Origin: an uncultured Geobacteraceae bacterium
Lineage (GTDB): Bacteria; Desulfobacterota; Desulfuromonadia; Geobacterales; CAIOGM01
DNA length: 54,214 nucleotides
Assembly: GCA_903902345.1 (NCBI GenBank)
Contig: CAIUUR010000273.1
Span: forward strand, 1-54,214
Reading direction: 5' to 3'
The notes beneath the pieces were generated by a model. The model did not search any database. It was not told the origin of the DNA and was given only the letters and a program-made list of their open reading frames with translations. The translations under genes and the position numbers were made by a program. Position 1 is the first letter of the stretch, and each line of letters begins with the position of its first letter. Below are positions 17,273-25,403 of this stretch, piece after piece.

Positions 17273-19102
17273 CTATTCCCTGAACTGCAACTGGTGAAGC
17301 CGGTAGTAGAGCCCCTGGGCAGCCATCAGCTCCTCATGGTTTCCCTCTTCCCTGCTCTCACCATGGTGAATGACCATAATCCGGTCGGCATCGCGGACCG
17401 TGGAGAGACGATGGGCCACCACCAGGGAGGTCCGTCCGGCCAGGAGCCCCCGGAGCCCCTCCTGGATGAGTCGCTCGCTGGCCGAGTCCACGCTGGAGGT
17501 CGCCTCGTCCAGGATGAGGATCTCCGGATCGAAGGCCACGGCTCGGGCGAAGGAGATGAGTTGCCGCTCCCCGGCGGAGAAGTTGTTCCCCCGTTCCCGG
17601 ACCTCTTCGTCGAACCCTCCGGGGAGACGGTTGATGAACCGGTCCGCTCCCACGGTTCTGGCGGCTTCCTCCATCCTGGCAATGGCTCGCGGGTCTCCCA
17701 GAGTTATGTTGGAGGCGATCGTCCCGGTGAAGAGAAACGGCTCCTGGAGGACGACACCGATGCGGGAGCGGAGCTGGCGTAACGGGATCTCCCGGATCGG
17801 GACACCGTCTATGGCGATGCTGCCACGCCGGATGTCGTACAGTCGGGGGAGGAGCCGGGTCACCGTGGTCTTGCCGCCGCCAGTCTCGCCGACGATGGCG
17901 AGTTTTTCTCCGCGGTGCAGGGTCAGCGACACCCCCTTCAGGACGTACTCGTCGTCCCGGTAGGCAAACCAGACATCCCGGAACTCCACGAAAGGCCCTT
18001 CGACTCCGCTCAGGGACCGCCCTTCGACCGTGTTCATCCCCTGGTTGGCGATATGAGCCACAGGCCGGTTGGTGAGCGGAGTCGAACCATCCGGCAGATA
18101 CTCCTCGGAATCCAGGAGGGTGAAGATTCGCTCCAGGGCGGCCATGGCCCCCTGCATGGTGGAATATTTGGAGGAGAGGTCGCGGATGGGACCGAAGAAC
18201 TTTTCGCTGTACTGGATGAAGGCCACGAGGGCGCCGAAGGAGAGGTGGCCCCGGACGATTTCTCCCCCCCCGTACCAGATGATGAGCCCCACTGCCACCG
18301 AGGAGAGAGTCTCTACCAGGGCGTACAGTGAAGCGTCCCAGGTGATGACCGGACGGTTGGCGTCCCGGTAAGCGGCATTCAGTGCGGTGAAGCGTTTCCG
18401 TTCACCTTCCTGTCGGTTGAAAAGCTGGATGATGGCCATCCCACCGATACTCTCGGCCAGAAAGGAGTTGAGGAGGGACAGTCGCGAGCGGACCTGGCGA
18501 AAAGCGTCCCGCATGAGCCGGCGGAAGCGGAATACGACGAAGAGGAGGATGGGGAGCACCGAGAAGGTCACCAGGGAGAGCTTCGGGTTCATCCAGAGCA
18601 TGATGCCGACGATCCCGGCCAGGACGAGGAGGTCTCCCACAACCGTGATGATTCCGGCGGCGAACATCTCCCCCAGAACCTCCACGTCGCTGGTGAGGCG
18701 GGTAACCACTCCCCCCGACGGGGTCCGGTCAAAGAAGGATAGTGAGAGCTTCTGGAGGTGGGCGAAGAGCTCCTCCCTGATCCGGTACATCACCTGCTGG
18801 CCGACCTGCTGGAGGAGGTAGAGTTCGGCATAGGTGAAAAGCGATTCTCCCAGGATCAGGGCCAGGAAGAGGAGCGCCAGCATCGGGAGGCCGGTCAGGT
18901 CGCCGGTGACGATGTGGCTGTCGATGGCGATCTTGACGATGTACGGCTGGAGAAGCTTGGCTCCGGCGATGGGGGGAAGCAGAAGGAGGACGTAGACAAT
19001 GGTCCGGAGGTGCGGGCGCAGGTACTCTGCGAACCGGCGCATGAGCCGCCGGTCATAGGCCTTGCCGGCTATGTCGTCTTCGTGGAGTCCGCCGTGATGC
19101 AT
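17273..19102 (-). CDS. ABC exporter, fused permease and ATPase (MsbA/LmrA-like)
   Basis: 609-residue half-transporter. Residues 20-315 hold six predicted membrane helices (type I exporter fold); residues ~375-609 are the ATPase. Walker A GETGGGKTT, Q-loop VVLQEPFLF, signature FSAGERQ (variant of LSGGQ), Walker B ILILDEATS, H-loop VAHRLS. It probably exports a lipid or hydrophobic substrate as a dimer. Between permease and ATPase, residues ~340-370 are encoded by an inverted-repeat element (17999-18086), unlike the normal linker. It lies 29 bases downstream of pilT and may share its transcript. Confidence 0.92.
   Translation of the reverse strand: MHHGGLHEDDIAGKAYDRRLMRRFAEYLRPHLRTIVYVLLLLPPIAGAKLLQPYIVKIAIDSHIVTGDLTGLPMLALLFLALILGESLFTYAELYLLQQVGQQVMYRIREELFAHLQKLSLSFFDRTPSGGVVTRLTSDVEVLGEMFAAGIITVVGDLLVLAGIVGIMLWMNPKLSLVTFSVLPILLFVVFRFRRLMRDAFRQVRSRLSLLNSFLAESIGGMAIIQLFNRQEGERKRFTALNAAYRDANRPVITWDASLYALVETLSSVAVGLIIWYGGGEIVRGHLSFGALVAFIQYSEKFFGPIRDLSSKYSTMQGAMAALERIFTLLDSEEYLPDGSTPLTNRPVAHIANQGMNTVEGRSLSGVEGPFVEFRDVWFAYRDDEYVLKGVSLTLHRGEKLAIVGETGGGKTTVTRLLPRLYDIRRGSIAIDGVPIREIPLRQLRSRIGVVLQEPFLFTGTIASNITLGDPRAIARMEEAARTVGADRFINRLPGGFDEEVRERGNNFSAGERQLISFARAVAFDPEILILDEATSSVDSASERLIQEGLRGLLAGRTSLVVAHRLSTVRDADRIMVIHHGESREEGNHEELMAAQGLYYRLHQLQFRE
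17999..18086. repeat. In-frame REP-like palindrome inside the ABC exporter gene
   Basis: Perfect 14-base inverted arms, TTCGACTCCGCTCA (17999-18012) and TGAGCGGAGTCGAA (18073-18086), about 60 bases apart. A partial TTCGAC copy lies inside. It encodes the peptide STPLTNRPVAH...SLSGVEGP in the flexible permease-ATPase linker. The arm sequence resembles a widespread intergenic repeat (from memory). Confidence 0.8.
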
Positions 19103-19131
19103 TCAGTGTCTGGTGGACAGTGGAAACTGTT

Positions 19132-20211
19132 TCATGATACCGCCGGGCGTGCCGCCAGGGGGAGAAACTGTTCAAACTGCTTCTTGTCGGCGGAGCAGCG
19201 ATGGGCCTCCTCGGGGGTTATCTGTTTGGTCTTGAGGAGATCCAGCAGGTGCTGGTCCATGAGCTGCATGCCGTCCCTCCGGGCGGTCTGGATGATGGAG
19301 GGGATCTGGAAGGTCTTTCCCTCCCGGATCAGGTTGGCAATGGCCGGGGTCCCCACCAGGATCTCCAGGGCCGCAACTCGCCCTTTGCCGTCGGCTGTCT
19401 TGAGGAGTTGCTGACAGATGACCCCCTTCAGCGACTCGGCCAGCATGGTCCGTATCTGGGCCTGGCCATCCCGGGGGAAGGCGTCGATGATCCGGTCAAT
19501 GGTCTTGGCGGCCGAGTTGGTGTGGAGGGTGCCGAAGACCAGATGACCGGTCTCGGCGGCGGTCATGGCCAGGCTGATGGTCTCCAGGTCGCGCATCTCC
19601 CCCACGAGGATGACATCCGGGTCCTCCCGGAGGGCGGCGCGGAGGGCTGCGGTGAAACTGTTCGTATGTTCGCCGATCTGTCGCTGGTTGAAGAGCGACA
19701 GCTTGTTTTCGTGGATGAACTCCAGGGGGTCTTCCAGGGTGAGGATATGGTCCTTCCGGGTGTTGTTGATATGGTCGATCATGGCCGCCAGGGTGGTGGA
19801 TTTACCCGAGCCGGTGGGACCGGTTACCAGGATCAGCCCCTTCTTGAGCTGGGTGAATTTCGTAACACCTTCGGGGAGTCCCAGTTCCGCCACGGAGAGA
19901 ATCCTGCTGGGGATGATCCGGAAGACCGCAGCGATCCCCTTGTGCTGCAGAAGGATGTTTCCCCGGAATCGGGCGAGGTCGGGGACCGAATAGGCAAAGT
20001 CCAGGTCGTGCCGTTCTTCGAACTCCTGAATCTGCTTTTCGCTCAGGATCTCATAGATGATCTCCTTGAGCTCTTCATGGGAGAGTGACTTGAACTCCAG
20101 CGGTTCCAGTTCACCTCGGAGGCGGAAGATGGGAGGAGCGCCTGTGGAGAGGTGCAGGTCGGAGGCCCCCTGCTCCCGCATCATCTTGAACAGTGCGTCG
20201 ATGTGTGCCAT
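19132..20211 (-). CDS. pilT: Type IV pilus retraction ATPase PilT
   Basis: 359 residues, normal for PilT. A hexameric ATPase that depolymerises type IV pili. PAS-like N-domain (ASDLHLSTGAPPIFRLRGEL), Walker A GPTGSGKSTT, Asp box LTLEDPLEFIHENK, Walker B-like ALREDPDVILVGEMRD, His box GHLVFGTLHTNSA, and the PilT-type C-terminus (AIANLIREGKTFQIPS). It follows a GspE-N-type gene by 38 bases. No pilin or pilB lies in the window. Confidence 0.95.
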   Translation of the reverse strand: MAHIDALFKMMREQGASDLHLSTGAPPIFRLRGELEPLEFKSLSHEELKEIIYEILSEKQIQEFEERHDLDFAYSVPDLARFRGNILLQHKGIAAVFRIIPSRILSVAELGLPEGVTKFTQLKKGLILVTGPTGSGKSTTLAAMIDHINNTRKDHILTLEDPLEFIHENKLSLFNQRQIGEHTNSFTAALRAALREDPDVILVGEMRDLETISLAMTAAETGHLVFGTLHTNSAAKTIDRIIDAFPRDGQAQIRTMLAESLKGVICQQLLKTADGKGRVAALEILVGTPAIANLIREGKTFQIPSIIQTARRDGMQLMDQHLLDLLKTKQITPEEAHRCSADKKQFEQFLPLAARPAVS

Positions 20212-20249
20212 GGATACGACTCCGGAATGTTTTTCGGGTTTTCGTCATG

Positions 20250-20750
20250 TCAGGTGAAAAAGCGGGTTCTCCTGCACCTGAGCCGTGACCGGCGGGAGGG
20301 ATGATTCTGCTCCGGTGCGTAAAGGTACTCCTGCATCTTTCGGATCTCTGCTTCGTCGGCGATGGAGAGTGTGACACTGCAGTCGCAGAGTGCTGCTATT
20401 TCCCTGAGGGCCTCATGGTTCAGCGGGTCGACAATGGCAATGCGGAGCTCATTCTCGATCCGGATCACCGGGACGGCGCAGTGGCGACGGGCGAGTCCCT
20501 CCGGCAGAAGTGTTGCGGCGTCGGGGGCCATGCTATCCCGACTCAGCCGGATATACGGGATATCCAGGTGACGGGAGAGTGCCCAGTTGATATCCTCGGC
20601 CGTGACGATTCCCAACCTGACCAGCGCCTCGCCGAATCGGCAACCCTGGCGTTCCTGCTCGGCCAGGGCGCGCCGGATATCTTCTTCCGTTATGATCCGG
20701 GAGTCGTAGAGAATAGCCCCCAGCGATCCCTGTGTGACCAATTGGCTCAT
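20250..20750 (-). CDS. Stand-alone GspE/PilB N-terminal (MshEN-like) domain protein
   Basis: 166 residues that match the N-domain of GspE/PilB/MshE secretion ATPases (LGAILYDSRIITEEDIRRAL, FGEALVRLGIVTAEDINWAL, IPYIRLSRD, LLPEGLARRHCAVPV, LRIAIVDPLN) but with no ATPase behind it. Some such domains bind cyclic di-GMP (MshEN), so it could be a signalling partner of PilT, encoded next. The end (NHPSRRSRLRCRRTRFF) is basic and atypical. Shine-Dalgarno GGAGGGA. Confidence 0.8.
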   Translation of the reverse strand: MSQLVTQGSLGAILYDSRIITEEDIRRALAEQERQGCRFGEALVRLGIVTAEDINWALSRHLDIPYIRLSRDSMAPDAATLLPEGLARRHCAVPVIRIENELRIAIVDPLNHEALREIAALCDCSVTLSIADEAEIRKMQEYLYAPEQNHPSRRSRLRCRRTRFFT

Positions 20751-20893
20751 ATGTCCCTCCTCCAGCTCCGGATGCCGTCGAACTGACTATAACAGTAAAT
20801 CACGTGTGGACAGATTCGTCAAAAGAAACCTGTAATCGGAGCGCTGTCATCCCCCGTCCCCCTCCTTTACAGCCGTCTCCGGTGTGTGGTAGC

Positions 20894-21940
20894 ATGCTGA
20901 TCATCAAACAGGCGCATTTTGCGCAGGAGGAACCCATCGCACACGCAGCCATTGTTCTCTTTTCCGGGGGGCTAGATTCCCAACTCTCGGCACGGCTCAT
21001 GCAGAACCAGGGGATCGGTGTCACCGCCCTTCATTTTACGTCCCCCTTCTTCGGTTCGGGAGATGCGGCAACGGGTAAGTACAACGCCCGGAAGGCCGCC
21101 GACGCACTGGGGGTCCCGTTGATCGTCCACCATCTGGGGGAGGAGTACCTGAATATGCTCCGCGACCCCAATCATGGCTACGGCAAGGCGGTGAACCCTT
21201 GTGTGGATTGCCATGCCTGGATGTTTCGGGTGGCCAAGGGGCTGATGCCGGAATACGGCGCTGATTTCGTGGTCAGCGGCGAGGTCCTGGGGCAGCGTCC
21301 CATGAGCCAGCGTAAGGATACCCTCCGGGTGGTGGAGCGAGAGAGCGGCCTCATCGGACTGCTGCTCCGCCCTTTGTCGGCCCGCTTTCTTCCCCCCACG
21401 ATCCCTGAACAGGAAGGGTGGGTGGACCGGGAAAAACTCTTCGGCATCACCGGCCGTTCCCGCAAGGTGCAGATGCGTCTGGCAAATGAGCTGGGAATGA
21501 AGGATTACCCCTCCCCGGCGGGGGGATGCCTCCTCACCGAACTCTCTTTTCAGGGGAAGATCCGTGACCTCTTCACCCATAATCAGCTGCTTGACCCCCT
21601 GGATTTCAAGCTCCTCCGGCTGGGGCGTCACTTCCGGCTGAGTCCCACCGTGAAGCTCATCGTGGGGCGCAACGAGGAGAATAACCGACTGCTGGAGGAG
21701 GCCGCCCGCCCCGGCATGACCTATCTTCGCTGGCTGGACGGGGGGAGCCCCATGGGGGTCGTGGTGGGGGAGGCGGACGACGACCAGCTGGGGAGCGCCG
21801 CCGGAATTCTTCTGCGTTACACCCGGGCCGAAGCGGGGATGCCGTGCCGGATTTTGGTGGTCAGCGATGGCGTGGAGAAGGAGATCGTCGTGGGGAACGA
21901 CTACGGCGAGGAGCAGGTGGCGGCGATGCTGGTCGTGTAG
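20894..21940 (+). CDS. PP-loop ATPase, MnmA/ThiI-like tRNA thiolation family
   Basis: 348 residues. The PP-loop SGGLDSQLSARL marks an adenylating enzyme. VNPCVDCHAWMFRVAKGLM and FVVSGEVLGQRPMSQR resemble 2-thiouridylase/ThiI-like proteins found in delta-proteobacteria. It probably activates a tRNA base for sulfur transfer. Start choice is open: the ATG at 20894 has no good Shine-Dalgarno, while AGGAGG (20925-20930) stands five bases before an in-frame ATC at 20936, just ahead of the conserved AAIVLFSGGLDS. Confidence 0.75.
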   Translation: MLIIKQAHFAQEEPIAHAAIVLFSGGLDSQLSARLMQNQGIGVTALHFTSPFFGSGDAATGKYNARKAADALGVPLIVHHLGEEYLNMLRDPNHGYGKAVNPCVDCHAWMFRVAKGLMPEYGADFVVSGEVLGQRPMSQRKDTLRVVERESGLIGLLLRPLSARFLPPTIPEQEGWVDREKLFGITGRSRKVQMRLANELGMKDYPSPAGGCLLTELSFQGKIRDLFTHNQLLDPLDFKLLRLGRHFRLSPTVKLIVGRNEENNRLLEEAARPGMTYLRWLDGGSPMGVVVGEADDDQLGSAAGILLRYTRAEAGMPCRILVVSDGVEKEIVVGNDYGEEQVAAMLVV

Positions 21941-22026
21941 TTCCTTCGTTCCTTGTTACCGGGCGTTACTGCTCTTCGTACCCTGTTCGTGAAGAGGGTC
22001 GATACAACGAAATGGAGGTAGCCCCC

Positions 22027-24333
22027 ATGGTGGTACGGCTCGTTATATTCCTGCTGTTGACCCTGCAGGGCGCGGCGTACGGTGAAGAAACGGCCAAGGG
22101 GAGCGGGGGTGGCGGCTATGCCGGCTCCAAAAGCTGTCAGGAATGCCATGGCAGGTTTTATGAACTCTGGTCCACCTCTCTTCACGGTCTGGCCATGCAG
22201 CCTTTCACCGAGACCTTCTCAAGGGTCAAGCTGACCCCCCAGAAGGATGACCTGGTCATCGGCAAGCTGCGGTATCGGGCTGATGGCGCCGCGGGCGTCG
22301 TCCGGGTGACCGACCCTGATGGCAAACAGCGGAAGTATGAGATAACGTACGCCCTGGGTGGCAAGAACGTCTACTACTTCCTCACCCCGTTGGAAAAGGG
22401 GCGGCTCCAGACGCTGCCGGTGGCCTACGACGTCCGGAAGAAAGAATGGTTCGATACCGCCCTTTCCGGTCTGCGCCACTTTCCTGGTCAGCAGGGAGGC
22501 GAAGAGCCCGTGGGGTGGCAGGAGTGGCTCTACACCTTCAACTCTTCCTGCCATGGTTGCCATGTCAGCCAACTCAGCTCCAACTACGACCTGAAGAGCG
22601 ACAGCTATGCCACGTCCTGGAAAGAGCCGGGGATCAACTGTGAAAGCTGCCATGGCCCTTCAGGGGCGCACAACCGCGCCATGCGTGCTCTCCCCGTGGG
22701 GGGGCGGCCAGCCAACGACGCAGCTCTGCAGTTGGTCCGGACCAAGTCCTTCACCCCGGCTCAGCACAACGATGCCTGCAACTCCTGCCACTCCAAGGCC
22801 AAGCCCCTTACGGCGGGATACCGGACGCCGGAGCGGTTCTTCGATCACTTTGACCTGGTGACGCTGGAGGACCCTGACTTCTATCCCGACGGTCGGGACC
22901 TGGGTGAAAATTACACCCAGAGTTCCTGGCGGTTGAGCCCCTGTATCAAGGGGGGGAAGCTCCACTGTGTTACCTGCCATACCTCCAGCGGTCGCTACCG
23001 GTTCAGCAAGCCGGAAGAGGCGAACCGTGCTTGTCTCCCCTGCCACGAAGAGCGGGTGAAGAATCCGGCTGCTCACAGCCATCACTCGGTGGAAGGGGTT
23101 GCCGGCAGCTGCATTGCCTGCCATATGCCGAAAACCGACTTCGCCCGGATGCAGCGCACCGATCACTCCATGACCCCGCCGACCCCGGCGACGACGATTG
23201 CCTATGGCTCGCCCAATGCCTGTAACCTCTGCCACCGGGGTAAGGATGCCGCCTGGGCCGACGGTCAGGTGCGGCAGTGGTATGCGAAAGAGTATCAGGC
23301 CCCGATTCTCAAGCGGGCCGGGCTGATCCGGATGGCGCGCCGGAGCGACTGGAGCAGGCTGCCGGAGATGCTGGCGTACATCCGCGACCCGCTGAGTAAT
23401 GAAATCTTCACAACTTCTCTCATCCGGCTACTGGCCAACAACAGCGACCCTGCGGTTGTTGCCGCTACCCGTGCGTGTCTCACCAATCCGTCGCCACTGG
23501 TGAGAGCCGCGGCCGTGGAATGGCTCGGGAGGGGAGAAAATCCGGAGCTGTTGCAGGATATTGTCGCTGCCGCCGGTGACGACTACCGCCTTGTCCGGGT
23601 ACGCGCCGCCGCAATCCTGGCGCAATTTCCGCAAACATCGCCCCAGGGAAAGGGGGGAGGTGAGATCAGGAAGGCCACCGATGAATATCTGGCCGAACTG
23701 GTGGCGCGTCCCGATATTTGGGACGCCCACTATAACCTAGGGAACTACTACCTCGGTTTAAAACGGGAACCGCAGGCGACCCTGGTCCTGGTTAATGCGG
23801 CCCTGGCCCATGCCCAACGGGGCGAAGTATCCCTTGCCGAGGGGCGGCTGAACGCCGCACTGAAGATCGCCCCTCAGAGCGCCGCCGTACTGTACGACCT
23901 GGGACTGCTCAAGGCCCAACTGGGGGATCTCCCGGCCGCGGAGTCATTCCTCACGCAGGCGCTGAAGATCGAACCGGAGATGGCGGAAGCCGCCTATAAT
24001 CTCTGTGTCATCACCGCCCGGGACAACGTCGCCACAGCACTCCCCTGGTGCCGCCAGGCCGCCGACCTCAAGCCTCATGAGCCCAGGTACGCCTCCACGT
24101 ACGCCTATTTTCAGCGCAACTCCGGCGACATCACCGGGGCGGCAGCCACGCTGGAGAGTCTGATCAGCCGTCATCCCGGATACCGGGATACTTGGCTGCT
24201 CCTGGCCGACATTTACCTGCAACAGGGAAAGCGTGCTGAGGCGCCGGGGCTACTCCGGCGGGCCTTGGCGGCGTCGGAGCTCTCGGAGCAGGCGAAGGGA
24301 CAGATCCGGACGAAGCTGGACGGGGTAAAATGA
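22027..24333 (+). CDS. Octahaem c-type cytochrome with HEAT-like and TPR repeats
   Basis: 768 residues with signal peptide MVVRLVIFLLLTLQGAAYG. Eight CXXCH sites: CQECH, CHGCH, CESCH, CNSCH, CVTCH, CLPCH, CIACH, CNLCH. After the haem part (to ~residue 410) come HEAT-like helices (DPAVVAATRACLTNPSPLVR) and then TPRs (WDAHYNLGNYYLGLKREPQA, AAVLYDLGLLKAQLGDLPAA, AEAAYNLCVITARDN). The repeats probably dock partner proteins in the periplasm. Start: GGAGGT seven bases before this ATG; the frame extends far upstream without a signal peptide. Related proteins occur in Geobacter and Planctomycetes. Confidence 0.9.
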   Translation: MVVRLVIFLLLTLQGAAYGEETAKGSGGGGYAGSKSCQECHGRFYELWSTSLHGLAMQPFTETFSRVKLTPQKDDLVIGKLRYRADGAAGVVRVTDPDGKQRKYEITYALGGKNVYYFLTPLEKGRLQTLPVAYDVRKKEWFDTALSGLRHFPGQQGGEEPVGWQEWLYTFNSSCHGCHVSQLSSNYDLKSDSYATSWKEPGINCESCHGPSGAHNRAMRALPVGGRPANDAALQLVRTKSFTPAQHNDACNSCHSKAKPLTAGYRTPERFFDHFDLVTLEDPDFYPDGRDLGENYTQSSWRLSPCIKGGKLHCVTCHTSSGRYRFSKPEEANRACLPCHEERVKNPAAHSHHSVEGVAGSCIACHMPKTDFARMQRTDHSMTPPTPATTIAYGSPNACNLCHRGKDAAWADGQVRQWYAKEYQAPILKRAGLIRMARRSDWSRLPEMLAYIRDPLSNEIFTTSLIRLLANNSDPAVVAATRACLTNPSPLVRAAAVEWLGRGENPELLQDIVAAAGDDYRLVRVRAAAILAQFPQTSPQGKGGGEIRKATDEYLAELVARPDIWDAHYNLGNYYLGLKREPQATLVLVNAALAHAQRGEVSLAEGRLNAALKIAPQSAAVLYDLGLLKAQLGDLPAAESFLTQALKIEPEMAEAAYNLCVITARDNVATALPWCRQAADLKPHEPRYASTYAYFQRNSGDITGAAATLESLISRHPGYRDTWLLLADIYLQQGKRAEAPGLLRRALAASELSEQAKGQIRTKLDGVK

Positions 24334-24555
24334 TGCGGAAAGCAGGCCACCACAGAGTCACAGAGAACAGAAGGAAATTATTAAAAAAGCAGTCCACCAC
24401 GGAGGCACGGAGACACGGAGGATAATCTTGCACCGTTTCGTGTGGTTGCATTGATATGAATGCTGAATTGGTCAAACCTTTTGGGTTAAAACCAAGAACC
24501 AGATTTTTTCAGTGATTTCCTCCGTGCCTCCGTGGTAAAAAGCTGTATTCAGAAT
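24334..24555. repeat. Gap with inverted repeat of CCACGGAGGCACGGAG type
   Basis: No gene seen. CCACCACAGAGTCACAGAGA and CCACGGAGGCACGGAGACA near 24347-24422 face TCCGTGCCTCCGTGGT at 24521-24536. This resembles a palindromic element common in intergenic DNA of many bacteria. Confidence 0.7.
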
Positions 24556-24597
24556 AAAAAGAGCTCCACGGTTTTGAAAACCTCGGAGCTCTTTTTT
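24556..24597. terminator. Bidirectional terminator
   Basis: AAAAAGAGCTCC pairs with GGAGCTCTTTTTT; the interior also folds as GGTTTT/AAAACC. A- and T-tracts on either side allow termination from both strands. Confidence 0.8.
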
Positions 24598-24701
24598 GTC
24601 GTGCGGCGGGTGTGACGATGGCCAGGTGTGGAACCACCCGGCCATCGGTTGTATCTTCTTAAAATGTGCCTGCCGGGCGGGATCTCTCCCGGATACCTTC
24701 C

Positions 24702-25037
24702 CTATTTGCACCGTCTCCAGAAATTCTTCAGGATGATGTCCCAATCACGGGAGTCGGTGAGACCATCGTAATTCAGGTCATACCAGCTGGACTTGCCCCC
24801 CTTTTTACTGAATTCCTGCCAGCCGGCCAGGTCCTTGCCATCCACAAGGAGATCCAGATTGCCGTCACCGGCACACTTGGTCATGCTGGACGCTACCCCC
24901 TGCTGGAGCTGATTGAATTGCGCCAACAGCGACTGGTAATTAAGCTGTTGCACCGGTTGGAGACTTCGCAGCAGTACTTCAACCCTTGGGCAGGGATACC
25001 CGCCGTGACCGGGTCGGTGGCGCCGACTTGTTAGCAT
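24702..25037 (-). pseudogene. Remnant encoding an EF-hand/dockerin-like C-terminus
   Basis: About 111 codons. The last 60 residues contain two calcium-loop-like segments, DGNLDLLVDGKDLAGWQEF and DLNYDGLTDSRDWDIIL, as in dockerin-type modules that close secreted proteins. The first ~30 residues (LTSRRHRPGHGGYPC) look non-native; another frame over the same DNA gives ATDPVTAGIPAQGLKYCCE, suggesting a frameshift. No signal peptide or Shine-Dalgarno. Likely the 3' end of a lost secreted protein. Confidence 0.5.
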
Positions 25038-25403
25038 AGTGAATTTTATCCCATAGCTAGGACCCCGTCCTGCTTAAAGATTCGGATCAGGGTAACTATT
25101 GAGCACACTGCCACATATTTTTAAAAAGCCTGTCGTCCCCGAAATCTTCCATCGGGGACCCATGGTTTTCAACAGCTGGATTCCCGATTACACCCTCGGG
25201 AATGACAATTTTTTGTGTACCGAATATGCGAAGACTCAAGCCGGACAGGGTGCTAGCTTTCTCCGCGTCTTCGCGTGCGGTACGGTAAAAAATATTGACT
25301 TTGCCGTTTTTTGAAATAACGTTACCTATATTGGTTAAAATTATCAGAAAATAATTCAATCTATGCTATTAGCTGGGGCCGAAATTAGGGAAAGGAGATC
25401 CTT
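25038..25403. other. Non-coding AT-rich gap upstream of the protease
   Basis: No convincing gene. It contains a half of the CTCCGCGT repeat (25258-25280, compare 16370-16391) and an AT-rich stretch (25300-25390) that may hold the protease promoter; no clear -35/-10 pair was assigned. Confidence 0.5.
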
